From Euglena gracilis (Eukaryota > Euglenida > Euglenophyceae > Euglenales): DNA of 64,000 bases. The DNA lies in assembly GCA_039621445.1 (NCBI GenBank), contig CP154957.1:16438595-16502594 (forward strand), in the 5' to 3' direction. A program made the translations under genes and the position numbers. The notes under the pieces are model-generated. The model was not told the origin of the DNA. It saw only the letters and a program-made list of their open reading frames with translations, and searched no databases. Positions 39,146 through 50,475 of this stretch are shown in pieces (positions within the stretch are counted from its first letter, which is position 1; every line of letters begins with the position of its first letter).

Positions 39146-39548
39146 ACAAACACAGATTTTGACCAAAGCCATGTTGCTATGAACACAGCCTTGGCCCGAA
39201 ATCCGATGATGTCAATATAGTTGCAATACAGGCGTCGAGCCCAGAAAATAGGTTTGACATTGCCAAATCACTCCTCACCCGAAAGCTTTTCTTTCAGATG
39301 ACCAGTGATGACAACTGGTTCAGGACAAATTTGCCGAATGCTTTTTCTGAAGATCCAGAAAATAATAATCTTAAATACCGTCCTTCCGTCTGTTCCATCC
39401 AAAGTTCAGCCAGCTGTGATCACCTGGCCACAAAATTTGGTTTTTTGTCTGATCCATAACTCCTCCACAATCCCATAGGACCAAAAATGTCGAAAAAAAG
39501 GGAAATCCAAAATGTCCAAAAAGTCACTAAAAATTCCCAATCTGACCA

Positions 39549-39756
39549 GCAACAGATTTCAATGGAATGGAAATCGACCGACATAAACGGGCGCCTGAAT
39601 GGAAATCGACCGACATAAACGGGCGCCTGAATGGAAATCGACCGACATAAACGGGCGCCTGAATGGAAATCGACCGACATAAGCAATTTCAGCCTGAAAT
39701 CCGGTAATGTCAGTAGAATTTCAAGACAGGCGTCGGGCCCAGAAAATAGGTTTTAA
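39549..39756. repeat. 32-bp tandem array with flanks, copy 3
   Basis: Four units of GAATGGAAATCGACCGACAT. Flanks GACCAGCAACAGATTTCAAT and AATTTCAGCCTGAAATCC...GACAGGCGTCGGGCCCAG are nearly identical to those of 1541-1752. Confidence 0.9.
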
Positions 39757-40975
39757 CCGCCTTTCGGGCTGCTTGAAAATGAACAAAAGCTGTCGATGGG
39801 GGGGGGGGCGGGCAGCTTCTGTCTCATGGGATGTCCTCCGGCTTTAGCAGCGCCCTGGTTGACGAGGAGATGGGTGAGGAACTTCAACTGTGACTTTCGG
39901 GGGGAGCTTTGAAAACCCCAGATAATTGCGGTACAATTGTCGCTGGAAACCATTTTTTCCTCAGATGCTGGATATTCCACCGGAATATCCGTATGGCACT
40001 TCTTCGTCCCTCAAGCAAAATTTGCAGTTTTGGGCGTCTTTGCAATCTGACCTTGGTTTGGCACCGAGTTTGACCTTGGTTGGGTCGGTGCCAGCTCGGA
40101 TCAGCCAGCAGCCTTTTCCAGCCAGCCCCCCCCCCCCCAGGGGATGTTAAGGGACGTCCTGTCTTCAGCGTAATACCCCGCAGGGGGTTTACGGAATTCG
40201 GAAATAACTCACATTGCTTTTTACCTAAGTGAGGAAATCGTCGCATTAAAATTGTTCGTTTACCTCACCCACCCTGAGTCTTCACAAATGTGGGGATGGG
40301 TTCAGGCTGGCCTGGGGCAGGGCTGGAAAATTTTTTCCAAGGGTTTTTGGCTGATTTTGGTTGCCGCCGGGGGGGGGGGGGGCGTGCATGGGGTGAGTTT
40401 TTAAAAGTGGGTGGGTGGGATTTGGTTGAAAAACAAATGCCTCCACGGGGCATCATATGAGTGTTACTTGGGGCTGTGGGTCCTCAGGCTCAATAGGCTC
40501 AATGTGTGTGGTTCTGTGGCCCCACCAAGGCGCCACACAGCATGTTGCCAAGGCTTTATATGCTTTGAAATAGGATGCTTGTTTGCAAATGTGTTAACCA
40601 GTGCCGCTGCCCTGTGAAGGAGGCGGCCTTTATAACACTCAGCGGGCTGCCTCTTGCACTCCTCCCATGGATTCTTTTGTCCTTTCTCAGTCCCCCCCCC
40701 CCAATTTGATATTTGGGGATATCATTTGGGAAGGATAGAAGTGTGGTTTCCACCATTACCCAGTGGGGTTGGATGGATGGATCAGGCGAAGAAAGTGGGA
40801 GCTTGAGGATGAGCCAACTCTGTGCTTTGGCCTACAGATGGATGGCGGCACAAGCAGCCTTCCTCTTGAGCCTTGGCCAGCACCTACCACTTTCCAAATG
40901 CTGTTGTGAGGTGTTTTTTTGACATTACAGGCCATTTTCATTTCTGGATTCATCTTTATGGGTGTTTATTTTCAA
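39757..40975. other. Non-genic or unresolved stretch
   Basis: C/G tracts, a CCAGCCAGC repeat piece (40090-40140) and a plausible but unproven short exon at 39964-40090. No family was recognised. Confidence 0.4.
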
Positions 40976-40978
40976 GTT

Positions 40979-42031
40979 TGCAGCCAGCTTTCAATTCGTG
41001 GTTTACCATCCGAACGTGCTGCCCAAATTGGAGCCGAGGCGTCCAACCTGATTTATGTTGTGCATCCTGCCTGTGGTTGTCTTGCCAAAATCATGGGAAT
41101 CCGTCAGGTTTATCTTTTTTTTTTTGATTTGCAGTTCCTCTCTCCCCTCTCAGTTCCTGAAATTCAGGTTTTGGGAGGTTTGTTCAGTCCCCCCCCCCGT
41201 TTGGTTACCTAATTCAATGACAATCCAAGGCCCCAAGACTGTTGGTCGTCTGGACAAGCCAACCAAGTGTGTGAATGTTAGTGTGTTCTGCATCGAGACG
41301 ACAGGCCCTTTCCCAAACGACGTTTTCGCTCTCCTTTCTGTTTTAATTCTCCTCCTCTTTCTCAAGAAAGGGGTCAGACACCTGTGGGAATGAAATGACA
41401 ATGTAACAAGAATTTTTTCCTTATTTCCAGTTGGCAACAGTTAAGCCACTGGTCCCGACGCGTTTCGCATTTTTTCGCAGTTTTGCGCAGTTTTTTGCGC
41501 AGTTTCGGATTTTTTTTTTCACTGCATTTATTTTTGCCTTTGACGCATTTTTCGTGATTTGCCTCAATTTTCGACCATTTTTGCAGACAGCAGCACACTT
41601 GCCAAGCGGGGGGTTGGACACAGGACACAGGACAAAGTCTGCAGGAATTTTGGAGGGAAAAGTCCACTCTTCACAAAAATGTGAAAGAGTTAAGTGCAGC
41701 AAAAAGCACTGCAAAAAGTTTGAATAATCCAGGAAACAGTATCCCTTTCAGTGGACAATCTTTTTATAACCTGAACAAAGAGTCGTCGGTGCCCCCATGT
41801 CCAACAACCCCCCTATGTCCAACGACCCTCCCCCGGTCAGAGGACACCTTTTCGGAGGGTTGATGTTTTTTTTTTGCAGGGGTGTGTGAAAGGCTTTTCT
41901 TCGGCACCCACAGCCCATCGTCCATTAAAATGTTCCCTCCGGGGAGTTTTGTGCACTATGAGCGCTGCACCGGGGAGTTGTGCCTGCGGTTGTTGAAGGA
42001 GCTTTGCCACACTCCCAACATTCCACCGTGA
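40979..42031 (+). CDS. Unidentified gene fragment, at least three candidate exons
   Basis: 40979-41101 encodes CSQLSIRGLPSERAAQIGAE followed by YVVHPACGCLAKIMGI. A 145-bp nonconventional intron (41102-41246: CGT-CAG start, CTG-TTGGT end) joins it in frame to RLDKPTKCVNVSVFCIETTG and PFPND (41247 to about 41330). A later open piece ends FPPGSFVHYERCTGELCLRL...NIPP with TGA at 42029-42031; its link to the others is a guess. I do not recognise the protein. Codon use is gene-like. Confidence 0.4.
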
Positions 42032-42337
42032 CATTCTCGGGTATTTGCCACTTTCCTTACCTGGTCCTTTGACGTGATCTCCGTAACAAAATGTCTGAGG
42101 ATGCCAGTTTTGGGTGCTATTTGGGAAATGGAAATGTGCCACTGGCAAAGTGCGGAGCCCGAGGTGTCGGAAAATTTTGGCCTGTTTGGGGGCGTTTCGT
42201 AAAACTTTTTCCCGACCCCGTGTCCCACGACCCCCCCGGTCAGAGGACACCTTTCTGGTCACTACCTTATGTCCAACGATCGCCCCCCCGGTAAGAGGAC
42301 AGAGGCTACCGGTCGTTGGAAATAGGGGGGGCGGGGT
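41790..42337. repeat. Foldback repeat, TGTCCAACGACC family, copy 2
   Basis: CCCCATGTCCAACAACCC...GGTCAGAGGACACC at the left; CCCCGGTAAGAGGACAGAGG and ACCGGTCGTTGG at the right, inverted. It encloses the last candidate exon (41925-42031). Confidence 0.65.
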
Positions 42338-44200
42338 AATTCACACACACGCACGCAAACCATTTCTGAAGATCCAAAAACGTGCAAATTTTGGCTGCAG
42401 CACCCCAGGCGCTCATGAGGGGGATGTCAAGGCAAAAACCTTTTAGCACCGTGCGAACCGTGGGAAGCTTTCAAAGCCATCGACCACTCGGGCTCCGCAC
42501 TTCGAGATGGTGAGGTCCTGCTTTCTTTGCCGGCTGTTCTGTTCTGGTGCGTTTGTGCGTGCGCGGGGGGTGCTTCTCACTGCGCCTTTGTTTCCGGAGT
42601 TGGCGATGATGAGGCCTCCTCCGACACCTTGGCAAAGTTGAACCGTCGTGTCCCTGCCCCCCCCCTCACACATGGTTGCTTGGTGGGGGGCCCCCCGGAG
42701 GTGGGGATGGCTTTCTCTTTTTGGTGTGTTTCTGGGTGGGTGGTTGGGGCTGCTTGGTGGTAGGTCCGTCCCCTTTCTGGTTGGGATGTTTTTCTTTTTC
42801 TGCTGATTTTTTTGGGTGGGGGGGGTTGGGCTCACCATCTTCTTGTGCTTCGCCCTCTTGGTCCCTTCCTCCCCCTTCCTGTGTCGTTGGAGTCCGAAAC
42901 CTACAAAAAGCAGAAGGGCACACATTCCTGAGTGCAGTCCGAAATGTGCTCAATTGTTTGAATTTGGGCCAAAGCTGGCCTAGCGCCTTGAATGTCATCC
43001 CAGCTCAGGGGAGACCTAAAGTTTAGAAACGACTTCCTTGGAATCCCTGTAGAGAATTTTTCACCTGAATTGGTCCAAAATACTTCCCTGATTTTTTAGG
43101 GGAAGGGGAAATCGGACACCCCTTGGGCTCTGCACTTTGTCCTTGTGAGGCCATGGCCTTTGGAGTCCCCGCTTAGCGCCTTTTTTCGCCGGAGTCGGCT
43201 GACTCTTAATTTGCCCTTCGGTACCCAGAAGAAAGGAGCAGAGTCTCGAACGAGGTCGAACCAAGAAAAGAAGTCAATACCTTCAGATTATCCAAAAGGG
43301 CACGAGCCAGACAAATATCGACTCACTAGTCAGTTTTCAATTTCAATTTGACTTCGATGAGCAATGCACTCACAAGTTGTACGTGTATAATTTTCCACAT
43401 GTGTCACAAAAGGAAGGATAGAAAATAAAGGGTGAGAAAATGTTGGTGTCTGGTACTTGTCATATGTATCACAAAATCAGTCCAAGCCTTGCTCGGGGCT
43501 TCTGTGTCCAGCTTCAAAAACATACTGTGTGGTTCCGAAGCGGAAACTCGCTTCGTTGTGTTTGCCCCCATTTCCTTGCAATTATCCATGTCCTATGTAA
43601 TGTTCTCCTTCGGAAGAATGGCAGTATGGCTGATGACTGAAGAGTGCTATGGGGCTGCCTGCCGGCAGCCCCCCCCCCCCTTCACCCGGGGGCCAGGCAA
43701 ATTTTCTTTAAGAATGTGCATGTTCGGGTCCCTGGTCATTTCGGGGGGGGGGGTGCTATGCACTATACTCACCCCAAAACCCACCCCCGGGTGGGCAAAA
43801 ATGTCCTACCCCCAAACTTGTCCATAATACCCATCCCGGGGGGGGGGGGTCCAGACTTCTGTAAAAAAGAAGCCTGGTGGTGCCACAACTTTTTCCCTCC
43901 GAGGGTTGCTGCACAATTTTTTTTTGCTGCAGCGCTCACGGCAGAGAGCTTTTTATGCTTCACTGCAGACAGGGATTGTTTTTTTTAAGACAGGGGGGTT
44001 TAGGGGCCTGGCGACGGTTTCCCAGGCCGGGGTGTGACGATTCCAAGAATGGGGGGGACACATACATGGCAGGGCTTTGAGGAAACTTCTCACCTGTCGC
44101 AAAATTGATGCAGCTGATCTGCAGGACATGTCCTTCGTGCTAAAGTATTTTTTTCAGCTCTTTTCTGATGCATTTTAATTTTGCTGGGAGGACTTGCAGG
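42338..44200. other. Mostly non-genic stretch
   Basis: Pro/Gly-rich shadow ORFs, a C/G-tract foldback near 43650-43880 with an end GAAGCCTGG like the 13890 MITE, and no identifiable gene. A minus-strand KQDLTISKCGARV piece near 42500 resembles KQDFTISQCRARL near 46080, a possible degenerate repeat pair. Confidence 0.4.
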
Positions 44201-44214
44201 CAACCCTTTTCTAG

Positions 44215-44640
44215 GTACAGAATTTGTTGGTTACGGGTCAGTTGTGACTTTTTTGAAATTTATTGTCATGCCGCTGTCTCTTAGATCTTGCACCAACTTT
44301 TTCGTCTGTTGTGTAGCCGGAACGTTCGGTTTTACTGACAAAAACGACGTCGTCTAGATGGGAAAAAAAAACTGAAACGCCCTTTTCCACTTTTTTTTAT
44401 ATAGAAAAACGTGCATTATTTGTATCCAGCTGCAACCCAAAAAACGTCCCCTCGCTTTGAAAGGTACTTTCCACAAACTTGAATTCCGCGGAATGGTGTT
44501 ATTGCCTTTGAAGGTTTCAGGTCGAAATTAGCCTTTTTCAGGCCATCTTTGGCCCACATTCTTTTTTTCCAGTCGCGGAAAGGTTTTTGTCACAGTGATC
44601 TAGTTTGAAGTGGGGACGTCCCTGCAGTCCGAGATGAACC
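44215..44640 (-). pseudogene. Decayed reverse transcriptase with an LDD box
   Basis: The minus strand reads HLDDVVFVSKTE at 44360-44325. After a frameshift it reads LVQDLRDSGMTINFKKVTTD, which fits the segment after the YxDD box of DIRS- or Ty3-like reverse transcriptases (hydrophobic, then a GMxINFxK motif). Upstream pieces such as KFVESTFQSEGTFFGLQLD lie in other frames. Several stops and frameshifts mean it is not functional. Confidence 0.5.
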
Positions 44641-44894
44641 TCAGTGTCGCCCCGTCTCCTCGTTGTCCATTGTGAACCAGGTATCCATAAATTTAATATC
44701 CGAACAACTTCTTGTTCAATGTGACGTTTTAGATAGAAAGAGCTTGGTCTGTTTCTTCTTTTTTTTTTGCTTCTGTATTGAAAATAACAGGGCCCCTGTG
44801 AAATTTGATTCCACCCCGGCTGAACGAGTTGCGGAATTCAGGGTCGGGCATACTGTTTCCACCACTGGAGACATTGGCTTAGCCTCATGAATGG

Positions 44895-45271
44895 GGCGAG
44901 AAAATTCAAGGGTTCTGGGGGACTGTGACAGCTTGGGTTGCCTTCATGGCCAGGAAGGTCGCCTTCATGGCCTTTGAATCCCCCTGCTTTGTCTTCCTGG
45001 CCACATGTTGCCAATAACGGAGGTGATGGTGTACATTTTCTTTTGCCGATGGCTCCTTGCCATTGCCAGCTTGGGCCTCGCCAAGGTCCACCTTTGAATA
45101 CATGTCCTTTTCCAGATCTTTTTCCAATTCAGCAGCGGTGCTGTCCATATTGGGATCCCTTTCCTCATCACTGTATGGAGTTGCTCGATTGACCTGCGAG
45201 TGAGGGAAATGAAGGCCCTGACAGCCTAAAAGGAGCACCTCCCCTGTTTTTTTTTGAATGCTGTTATCCAC
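44895..45271 (-). CDS. Hypothetical acidic ORF (121 aa)
   Basis: Contains a Glu/Lys-rich stretch (TAAELEKDLEKDMYSKVD) and then LRYWQHVARKTKQ. No family was recognised and neighbours give no help. It could be part of a degraded retroelement. The opposite strand is also partly open. Confidence 0.3.
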
Positions 45272-45844
45272 TCTTTGTATTCTGGCGTCTTATTCTGTGA
45301 AGATGGTTTCTTAGCCTCTGATTATCTTCGTCACTCCTGGTACTGCCAGTTCTTTGTGTTCATTTTGGATTCTGCAACACCTCTCACAGCAACTGCCCAA
45401 ATTGAATTTTTGTCGCTGTTGAGAGATTTCGGGTGGTTGGGGTGGCCAGTTGTTGCCCGTAACTATCGGGATATTCAGAAGTGCTTGCAACACGTCTTTG
45501 AGGAAATTGTCACTGTGCTGCAACCACTGTCGGTTTTTCTAAAGGCTGCGAGCTGGGATACCCTGTACCCTGGACTTCACTTCGAGGAGGGCTTCGGTGT
45601 CAACACAGTGGGTGCTGCCCGCAGCTCTGTTCCACAACCCCAAAAGTGCTCGAGGTGCTTGGACCTCCACTTTGTCCCAGGTGAACTCAGGTCACGTCTG
45701 GCTCTACTTCTTTCGCCTGGGTCTTCTCCTCAGGTGGCTCCTCGCAATCTGCGTTTTCCACGGCCATCACAATGCCGAAGACAGCCTCTGCCACCTCGGG
45801 TGCGGCTTACAACGTCGAAAGTTCAATTTCATTCAAGAGTGTGA
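45254..45844 (+). CDS. Hypothetical ORF (196 aa)
   Basis: Contains IEFLSLLRDFGWLGWPVVAR and a following amphipathic piece (NYRDIQKCLQHVFEEIV) that look protein-like; the C-terminal third is low complexity. No family was recognised. It may be one exon of a larger gene or retroelement debris. Confidence 0.3.
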   Translation: MNAVIHSLYSGVLFCEDGFLASDYLRHSWYCQFFVFILDSATPLTATAQIEFLSLLRDFGWLGWPVVARNYRDIQKCLQHVFEEIVTVLQPLSVFLKAASWDTLYPGLHFEEGFGVNTVGAARSSVPQPQKCSRCLDLHFVPGELRSRLALLLSPGSSPQVAPRNLRFPRPSQCRRQPLPPRVRLTTSKVQFHSRV

Positions 45845-46900
45845 TGGTAAGAAGCCAAGCGTGAAAATTAGACCTTGAACAAGGCCAAACCGTTGAACTG
45901 GAACAGTCACTTTGATGATTTCTTCTGTTGACAACCCGTTCCAGCAAACTTCAATCCAACTTTTGAGATGGTGACGACGACGTTCTTCTCCAGGTCGTGT
46001 GGCATTCTTAATAATTCTAAGTTGAGAGTGAACTCGGCCCACGATTGGCGAGACCAATCGAGCTCTACACTGCGAAATGGTGAAGTCTTGCTTTCCCACC
46101 ATCAGACTGCACCATCTTCTTGTAGGGGTTCTTCTTCCTCTGCATCCATTTCCTCGGTCGTCGCTTGCGCTCAGCCATTCGCGTCCAACATCATCGCCGC
46201 ACTGCCAGGTTCTGCCGATTCTGTGGGGAACTTCAACATCCCCGCTGCGCGACACCACGCCTTACAGATTTTGAAGGCCACGGAGGCCTTCTTGTCTGTC
46301 AACTCGAAATAATACCCCATCGAACCACACTTTGTTGTAGGGCTTGGTTGAGGTGGCAACCATGGCCACGGCCGTGTCGTAGTCCACTGAGGCAATCAAG
46401 CGCGTTTCAAACGAAGCTTGTGACGATGTCTTTTGAAGTCCCCGAAAGGACGACGGCAGCTCCCCGCGACAAGAAAGGGTGTGTGTGGGATTCCGGAAGA
46501 GGGCTCCGTCCTCGTTCATCTTGGCGACGAGGATGGTCTCCACTTCTACCTTCAGATGGAAGTAGAATGAGTTACAAGCTTCACCAAATCTGGGTGTTGT
46601 CTTCTTGTTGTGCTTTCATTTGGCTTTTAAAACTTGTGATAGGTGCCCTTTGTAGCAGGGCTATGTCACAGCCAACTGCCGCGCGAAAAGCAGAAGTGAG
46701 GTCATGCCTTGTTTGCCGGAATTTGAAGGTGAATGTTTTTAGGAAGCTTGGACTTTGCTGGTTTAGTGCCTCACTTTGCCGGAGTTGAGTGTTCTTAATT
46801 GCCCTGTTTCAGAAGTACTGCTGTATTTTATCGCGTCTGCTGACGCTGCGGAGATTCAACCCATCTCGATGGCACTTTCTTGAGGAGGCCCGCCAGAGCC
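45845..46900. other. Unresolved coding-like stretch
   Basis: Both strands carry moderately long open pieces, for example minus NKVWFDGVLFRVDRQE at about 46300. Frameshifts and stops break them. Probably relic retroelement or gene debris; not assignable. Confidence 0.3.
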
Positions 46901-47156
46901 TTAAAGCGTACTTATAAAAGCGCCTGCTTCAGCAGCAGGCGGGTTCCTTGAGTTTGGGTTTCCCTTCTTTGTTCGAAGGGTTACCCAAGTTCCATAGCCT
47001 GAAGGACCAGCCGGAGGTCAACAACCATCGGCAGGTCTCCACCTCCGACGTGGGCAAGCTGCTGCGGGCCAGCCAGAAAATAATTTTGGCTTTGTTGAGA
47101 ATGTACGCACTGCGCCATGAATGAATGCAACCTGACAAGGTGGTGCTGATTCAGCA

Positions 47157-47526
47157 TGTGGCATTGGACATGTCCCTACCTTTCAGATAAATTAGGACTG
47201 AGCGCGCGCGCTGCACACTGTAAATTCTGTTTTTTCTGTTCAGTCAAACCTCATGAGTTGATTGCTGGGCCGTTGGGTCGTGGCCCCCTGGCATATACCT
47301 GTACCATGGGACTGACTGGGGATTTGGTGTTTTGAGTTTTGTGCTGTGGCTGAAGTTGGAAAAATTGAAGTGGAAGTTGCCTGCCAATGGGTAGGAAAGC
47401 AAAGCCCAAGGCAAAGGCAAAACCAAAGGCAAAGCCGAAGCCAGCCAAACAGGGGGCCCGGGGTCGGGCGGCAGAAAAGGTGTGGACTGCGAAGAGAGCC
47501 CCCACCCCGGCGCCGCCCCTGTTTCA
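47157..47526 (+). repeat. Segmental duplication, copy 1 (370 bp)
   Basis: Nearly identical to 49704-50073 (offset 2,547). It spans TGTGGCATTGGACATGTCCC, a GCGCGCGC run, a TTTTTTCTGTTCAG acceptor-like tract, an ATG and the first 46 codons of the ORF at 47387. The only differences I saw are a few bases near 47327-47332. Confidence 0.95.
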
Positions 47527-48592
47527 CAATCAACTCATCTGTGACGACCAGACGGATGACGCTGTGGAGCATGATGGATTGGTGCATGCACCAGTGAGAC
47601 ATTCTGGCGCTGGAATTGGTCAACATGTTCAAAATGTACATTCCGGTCATTTGGGCCATGCCGCAGATGCACATGGGGTGCATGCTGCAGATGCCGCAGA
47701 TGCACATGGGGTGCATGCTGCAGAGGCCTCACATGCACATGGGGTACATCCTGGGGCCGGCCTGACTGGAGATGCAGATGACAGAGGTGTGCATGCAGTG
47801 GCGGCCAGGTCAGGGAAGATGGTGGATGCCCTGGCCCGGCATGCTGAAGTTGGGCATGAGGGGGGCACGACCCGGCCCTGTACAACCGCTCAGGGTTTGG
47901 CCACTCAGAAAGCCGGCTGTGCTTCGGCCGCCGAGAAAGGGTCCCCCAGCAGGGCTTCGGCCGCTGTGGGGACATGCAGCATTGAGCATGAAGACATTGC
48001 GCATTACGACATTGGGCATTCCGACATCGAGGATGACGGCATTGGGAATGTCGACATCGAGGATGACGGCATTGGGCATGCAGCTGCAGACCCCAACAGT
48101 GCTCCGGCCGTTGGGGCAATGGAGATCCAAACTGCCAGCCGTGCTGAGGCCGCTGGAGTCCCTGAGTTCTCCGAGGTGGGGGATGTACCGACGGAGATCC
48201 AAACCCCCAGCTGTGCTTCGGCCGCGGGGGTCCCTGAGTTCTCTGTCCTGGCGGTGATTGGGATCCCGCCTGGAGAAGGACGGAAGTGTGATGGATTTTG
48301 CTGGGCTGATCTGGGATGCCACTGTGGGGTGAGTGGCGGCCAGCCCAATCTGGGTGGCCAAGACATCTCCGAAGGACCAGCTGGAAGCAGTGCATCGTCG
48401 CCGAGGGCGGAGGCTCCGCCGGCAGCAGTGGACGAGTCCATAGCAGAGTCTCGACGACTGGCCGTGCGGTACGAGCGAGAAGCCCGAGTTCGACACTGGG
48501 ATGCGCTGTCGGAGATGAGGCCGCTGACGGAGACGGAAAAGCGAAAGAGGCGGAAGGACCGCCTGCTCCACCACCAGGGACGGTGGGAGTGA
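47387..48592 (+). CDS. Repeat-rich basic/acidic ORF (401 aa), unknown function
   Basis: The N terminus is Lys/Pro/Ala-rich (MGRKAKPKAKAKPKAKPKPA). It is followed by His/Ala repeats (HAADAHGVHAADAADAHGVH), an acidic repeat (DIEDDGIG twice), two copies of a PEFS-containing segment and a charged C terminus (ETEKRKRRKDRLLHHQGRWE). The DNA itself is made of short tandem repeats, and a 286-codon frame is open on the other strand, so coding is not certain. A pyrimidine tract with TTCAG (47226-47243) upstream could be a splice or trans-splice acceptor. Its first part is copied at 49934. Confidence 0.45.
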   Translation: MGRKAKPKAKAKPKAKPKPAKQGARGRAAEKVWTAKRAPTPAPPLFHNQLICDDQTDDAVEHDGLVHAPVRHSGAGIGQHVQNVHSGHLGHAADAHGVHAADAADAHGVHAAEASHAHGVHPGAGLTGDADDRGVHAVAARSGKMVDALARHAEVGHEGGTTRPCTTAQGLATQKAGCASAAEKGSPSRASAAVGTCSIEHEDIAHYDIGHSDIEDDGIGNVDIEDDGIGHAAADPNSAPAVGAMEIQTASRAEAAGVPEFSEVGDVPTEIQTPSCASAAGVPEFSVLAVIGIPPGEGRKCDGFCWADLGCHCGVSGGQPNLGGQDISEGPAGSSASSPRAEAPPAAVDESIAESRRLAVRYEREARVRHWDALSEMRPLTETEKRKRRKDRLLHHQGRWE

Positions 48593-48689
48593 GGGGGAGT
48601 GGCCGAACCGAAGAGGCGGCCCGGGTAACGGGCGAAGAGTCCGCCCCGCCAGCCCTCCTATTTAGAGTTGACCTGCATTTTGCGGTTCC

Positions 48690-49640
48690 CCTCCTGGTGG
48701 GTTACGACCCCAGGTTGGGGGTGATGCGGGTTTTTGGGATTTTCGAGTGACAAATGACCCATCTGGTGTGTTTCGACCCCAGGTGGGGGGGTACATGTTT
48801 CGTATGTTGAATGTGACAAATGACCCATCTGGTGTGTTTCGACCCAGGTGGGGGGGGTACGTTACCGTTTTCAGAATGAGATGAGATGACCCATCCGGTG
48901 TGTTTCGACCACAGGTGGGGGGGGTACATTACGGTTTTTTGACCCCTGGTGAGTTACGACCCCAGGGGATGCCTGGCACGGTGACGTTGTTGGTTTGATG
49001 GTCGAGGGTGTCCAGTCCTCCCCCTCGGCAGTAATGCCCTGGTGGGAATGTTGGAGGCCTGCCCTGGAAGTGGTGGGTTTGTTTTGACTGTTCACGTTTC
49101 GACATTGGACATTTCCATATTTTGACATTGGACCACGATCGTTGCCTTATCACCTTTGTTTTTCAGCCTGGAACCCAGTGAGTCTCGACCCTGGGGGTGG
49201 AAGGCTTTTAGTTTCGGAGAGAGTGCGAGAGTTTTGTGGGTTCATGGCCCCAGGCCCCTCACCCGCTGAGTTTCGACCGCGGGGGGGGGGGAGGGTATTT
49301 CCAGTTTTGAGTTTTCTTTTTTTTCCAGAGAATTCCAACCCGGACCCCTCACCCGCCGAGTTTCGACCGGGGGGGGGGGGCAGCTTTCTTTTTGATGATG
49401 TTCGGTTTGGAGCCTTTCCATTCGGATTCCATTCATGGAGTGTTTTGGGCCCGAGCCCCCACCCGCTGAGTTTCGACCGGGGGGGGGGGGGGCGTTTTCA
49501 GTTTTAGGTGGTACAAGGCCCTGGGGCCCACGCCCGCCGGTTTCGACCGCGGGGGGGGAGGGCAGATTTATGTTTTCGGTGCGCTTCGGCCCCGGAGCCC
49601 CCCCGTTGAGTTTCGACCACGGGGTGGGGGGGGGTGGAGG
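48690..49640. repeat. Degenerate GTTTCGACCCCAGG / GAGTTTCGACCGCGGG repeats
   Basis: First block: 66-bp period with TTTCGACC at 48771, 48837 and 48903. Second block: irregular 70-110-bp spacing with TTTCGACC at 49271, 49361, 49471, 49541 and 49611, each followed by a G run. The motif CACCCGCTGAGTTTCGACC recurs. Confidence 0.8.
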
Positions 49641-49703
49641 AGGACATGTCCAACGACCAAGGGAGTCAAGTATGGAGACTGGATCTCCTTTTGGGAAGGG
49701 GAT

Positions 49704-50073
49704 TGTGGCATTGGACATGTCCCTACCTTTCAGATAAATTAGGACTGAGCGCGCGCGCTGCACACTGTAAATTCTGTTTTTTCTGTTCAGTCAAACCTCA
49801 TGAGTTGATTGCTGGGCCGTTGGGTCGTGGCCCCCTGGCATATACCTGTACCATGGGACTGACTGGGGATTTGGAGATTTGAGTTTTGTGCTGTGGCTGA
49901 AGTTGGAAAAATTGAAGTGGAAGTTGCCTGCCAATGGGTAGGAAAGCAAAGCCCAAGGCAAAGGCAAAACCAAAGGCAAAGCCGAAGCCAGCCAAACAGG
50001 GGGCCCGGGGTCGGGCGGCAGAAAAGGTGTGGACTGCGAAGAGAGCCCCCACCCCGGCGCCGCCCCTGTTTCA
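49704..50073 (+). repeat. Segmental duplication, copy 2
   Basis: Counterpart of 47157-47526. The identity stops at CCCCTGTTTCA in both copies, then the sequences diverge completely. Confidence 0.95.
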
Positions 50074-50188
50074 AGCAGTTCTTCTACTTGCTGCTGGAAC
50101 TGGACAGAGGGTTGGTCGAGGGGAGGAAGAAGGCCTCCCTGCTACACTCTGTGCAGCAGAAGGAGAAGAAGTTGTTCTTGGCAGATGA
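49934..50188 (+). CDS. Chimeric ORF made by the duplication (84 aa)
   Basis: The first 46 codons equal the start of the 401-aa ORF, then a new tail. The next frame over (to 50270) encodes YLLLELDRGLVEGRKKASLL and KEKKLFLADDMKIQLEVQKK, which looks more protein-like, so a splice after TTTCAAGCAG may join the genuine exon instead. Function unknown. Confidence 0.3.
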   Translation: MGRKAKPKAKAKPKAKPKPAKQGARGRAAEKVWTAKRAPTPAPPLFQAVLLLAAGTGQRVGRGEEEGLPATLCAAEGEEVVLGR

Positions 50189-50475
50189 TATGAAGATCCA
50201 ACTAGAGGTGCAGAAGAAGGTTTTTTCTTCAACCCTGAAGATTTTGCAAAGCTTTCCCCTCTATCACTGACCCTTCCAAGAAGGGAATGTCGTGTATTTT
50301 GCTTTTACCAAGTGGGCGATTCAAGTACAGGAAGTGCGGAAAAAGGCAAAAGTGGATGAGGATGGCCAAGATTTGACCAGGGCAAAGGCTGGAAGCCAAA
50401 AGGTGGAAAAGGAAGGGGCAGAGGCAAGCCCTGCCCAGATGACTTAGCTCTCATGGAAGGGGAGAACCCCAGCTG

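Noticed and set aside
43640-43885. Possible MITE ending GAAGCCTGG like the 13890 element
   Set aside because: No matching left end or target duplication could be found.
47535-48395. 286-codon minus-strand ORF
   Set aside because: It is the antisense of short tandem repeats in the 401-codon plus ORF and is Pro/His/Ser-rich throughout.
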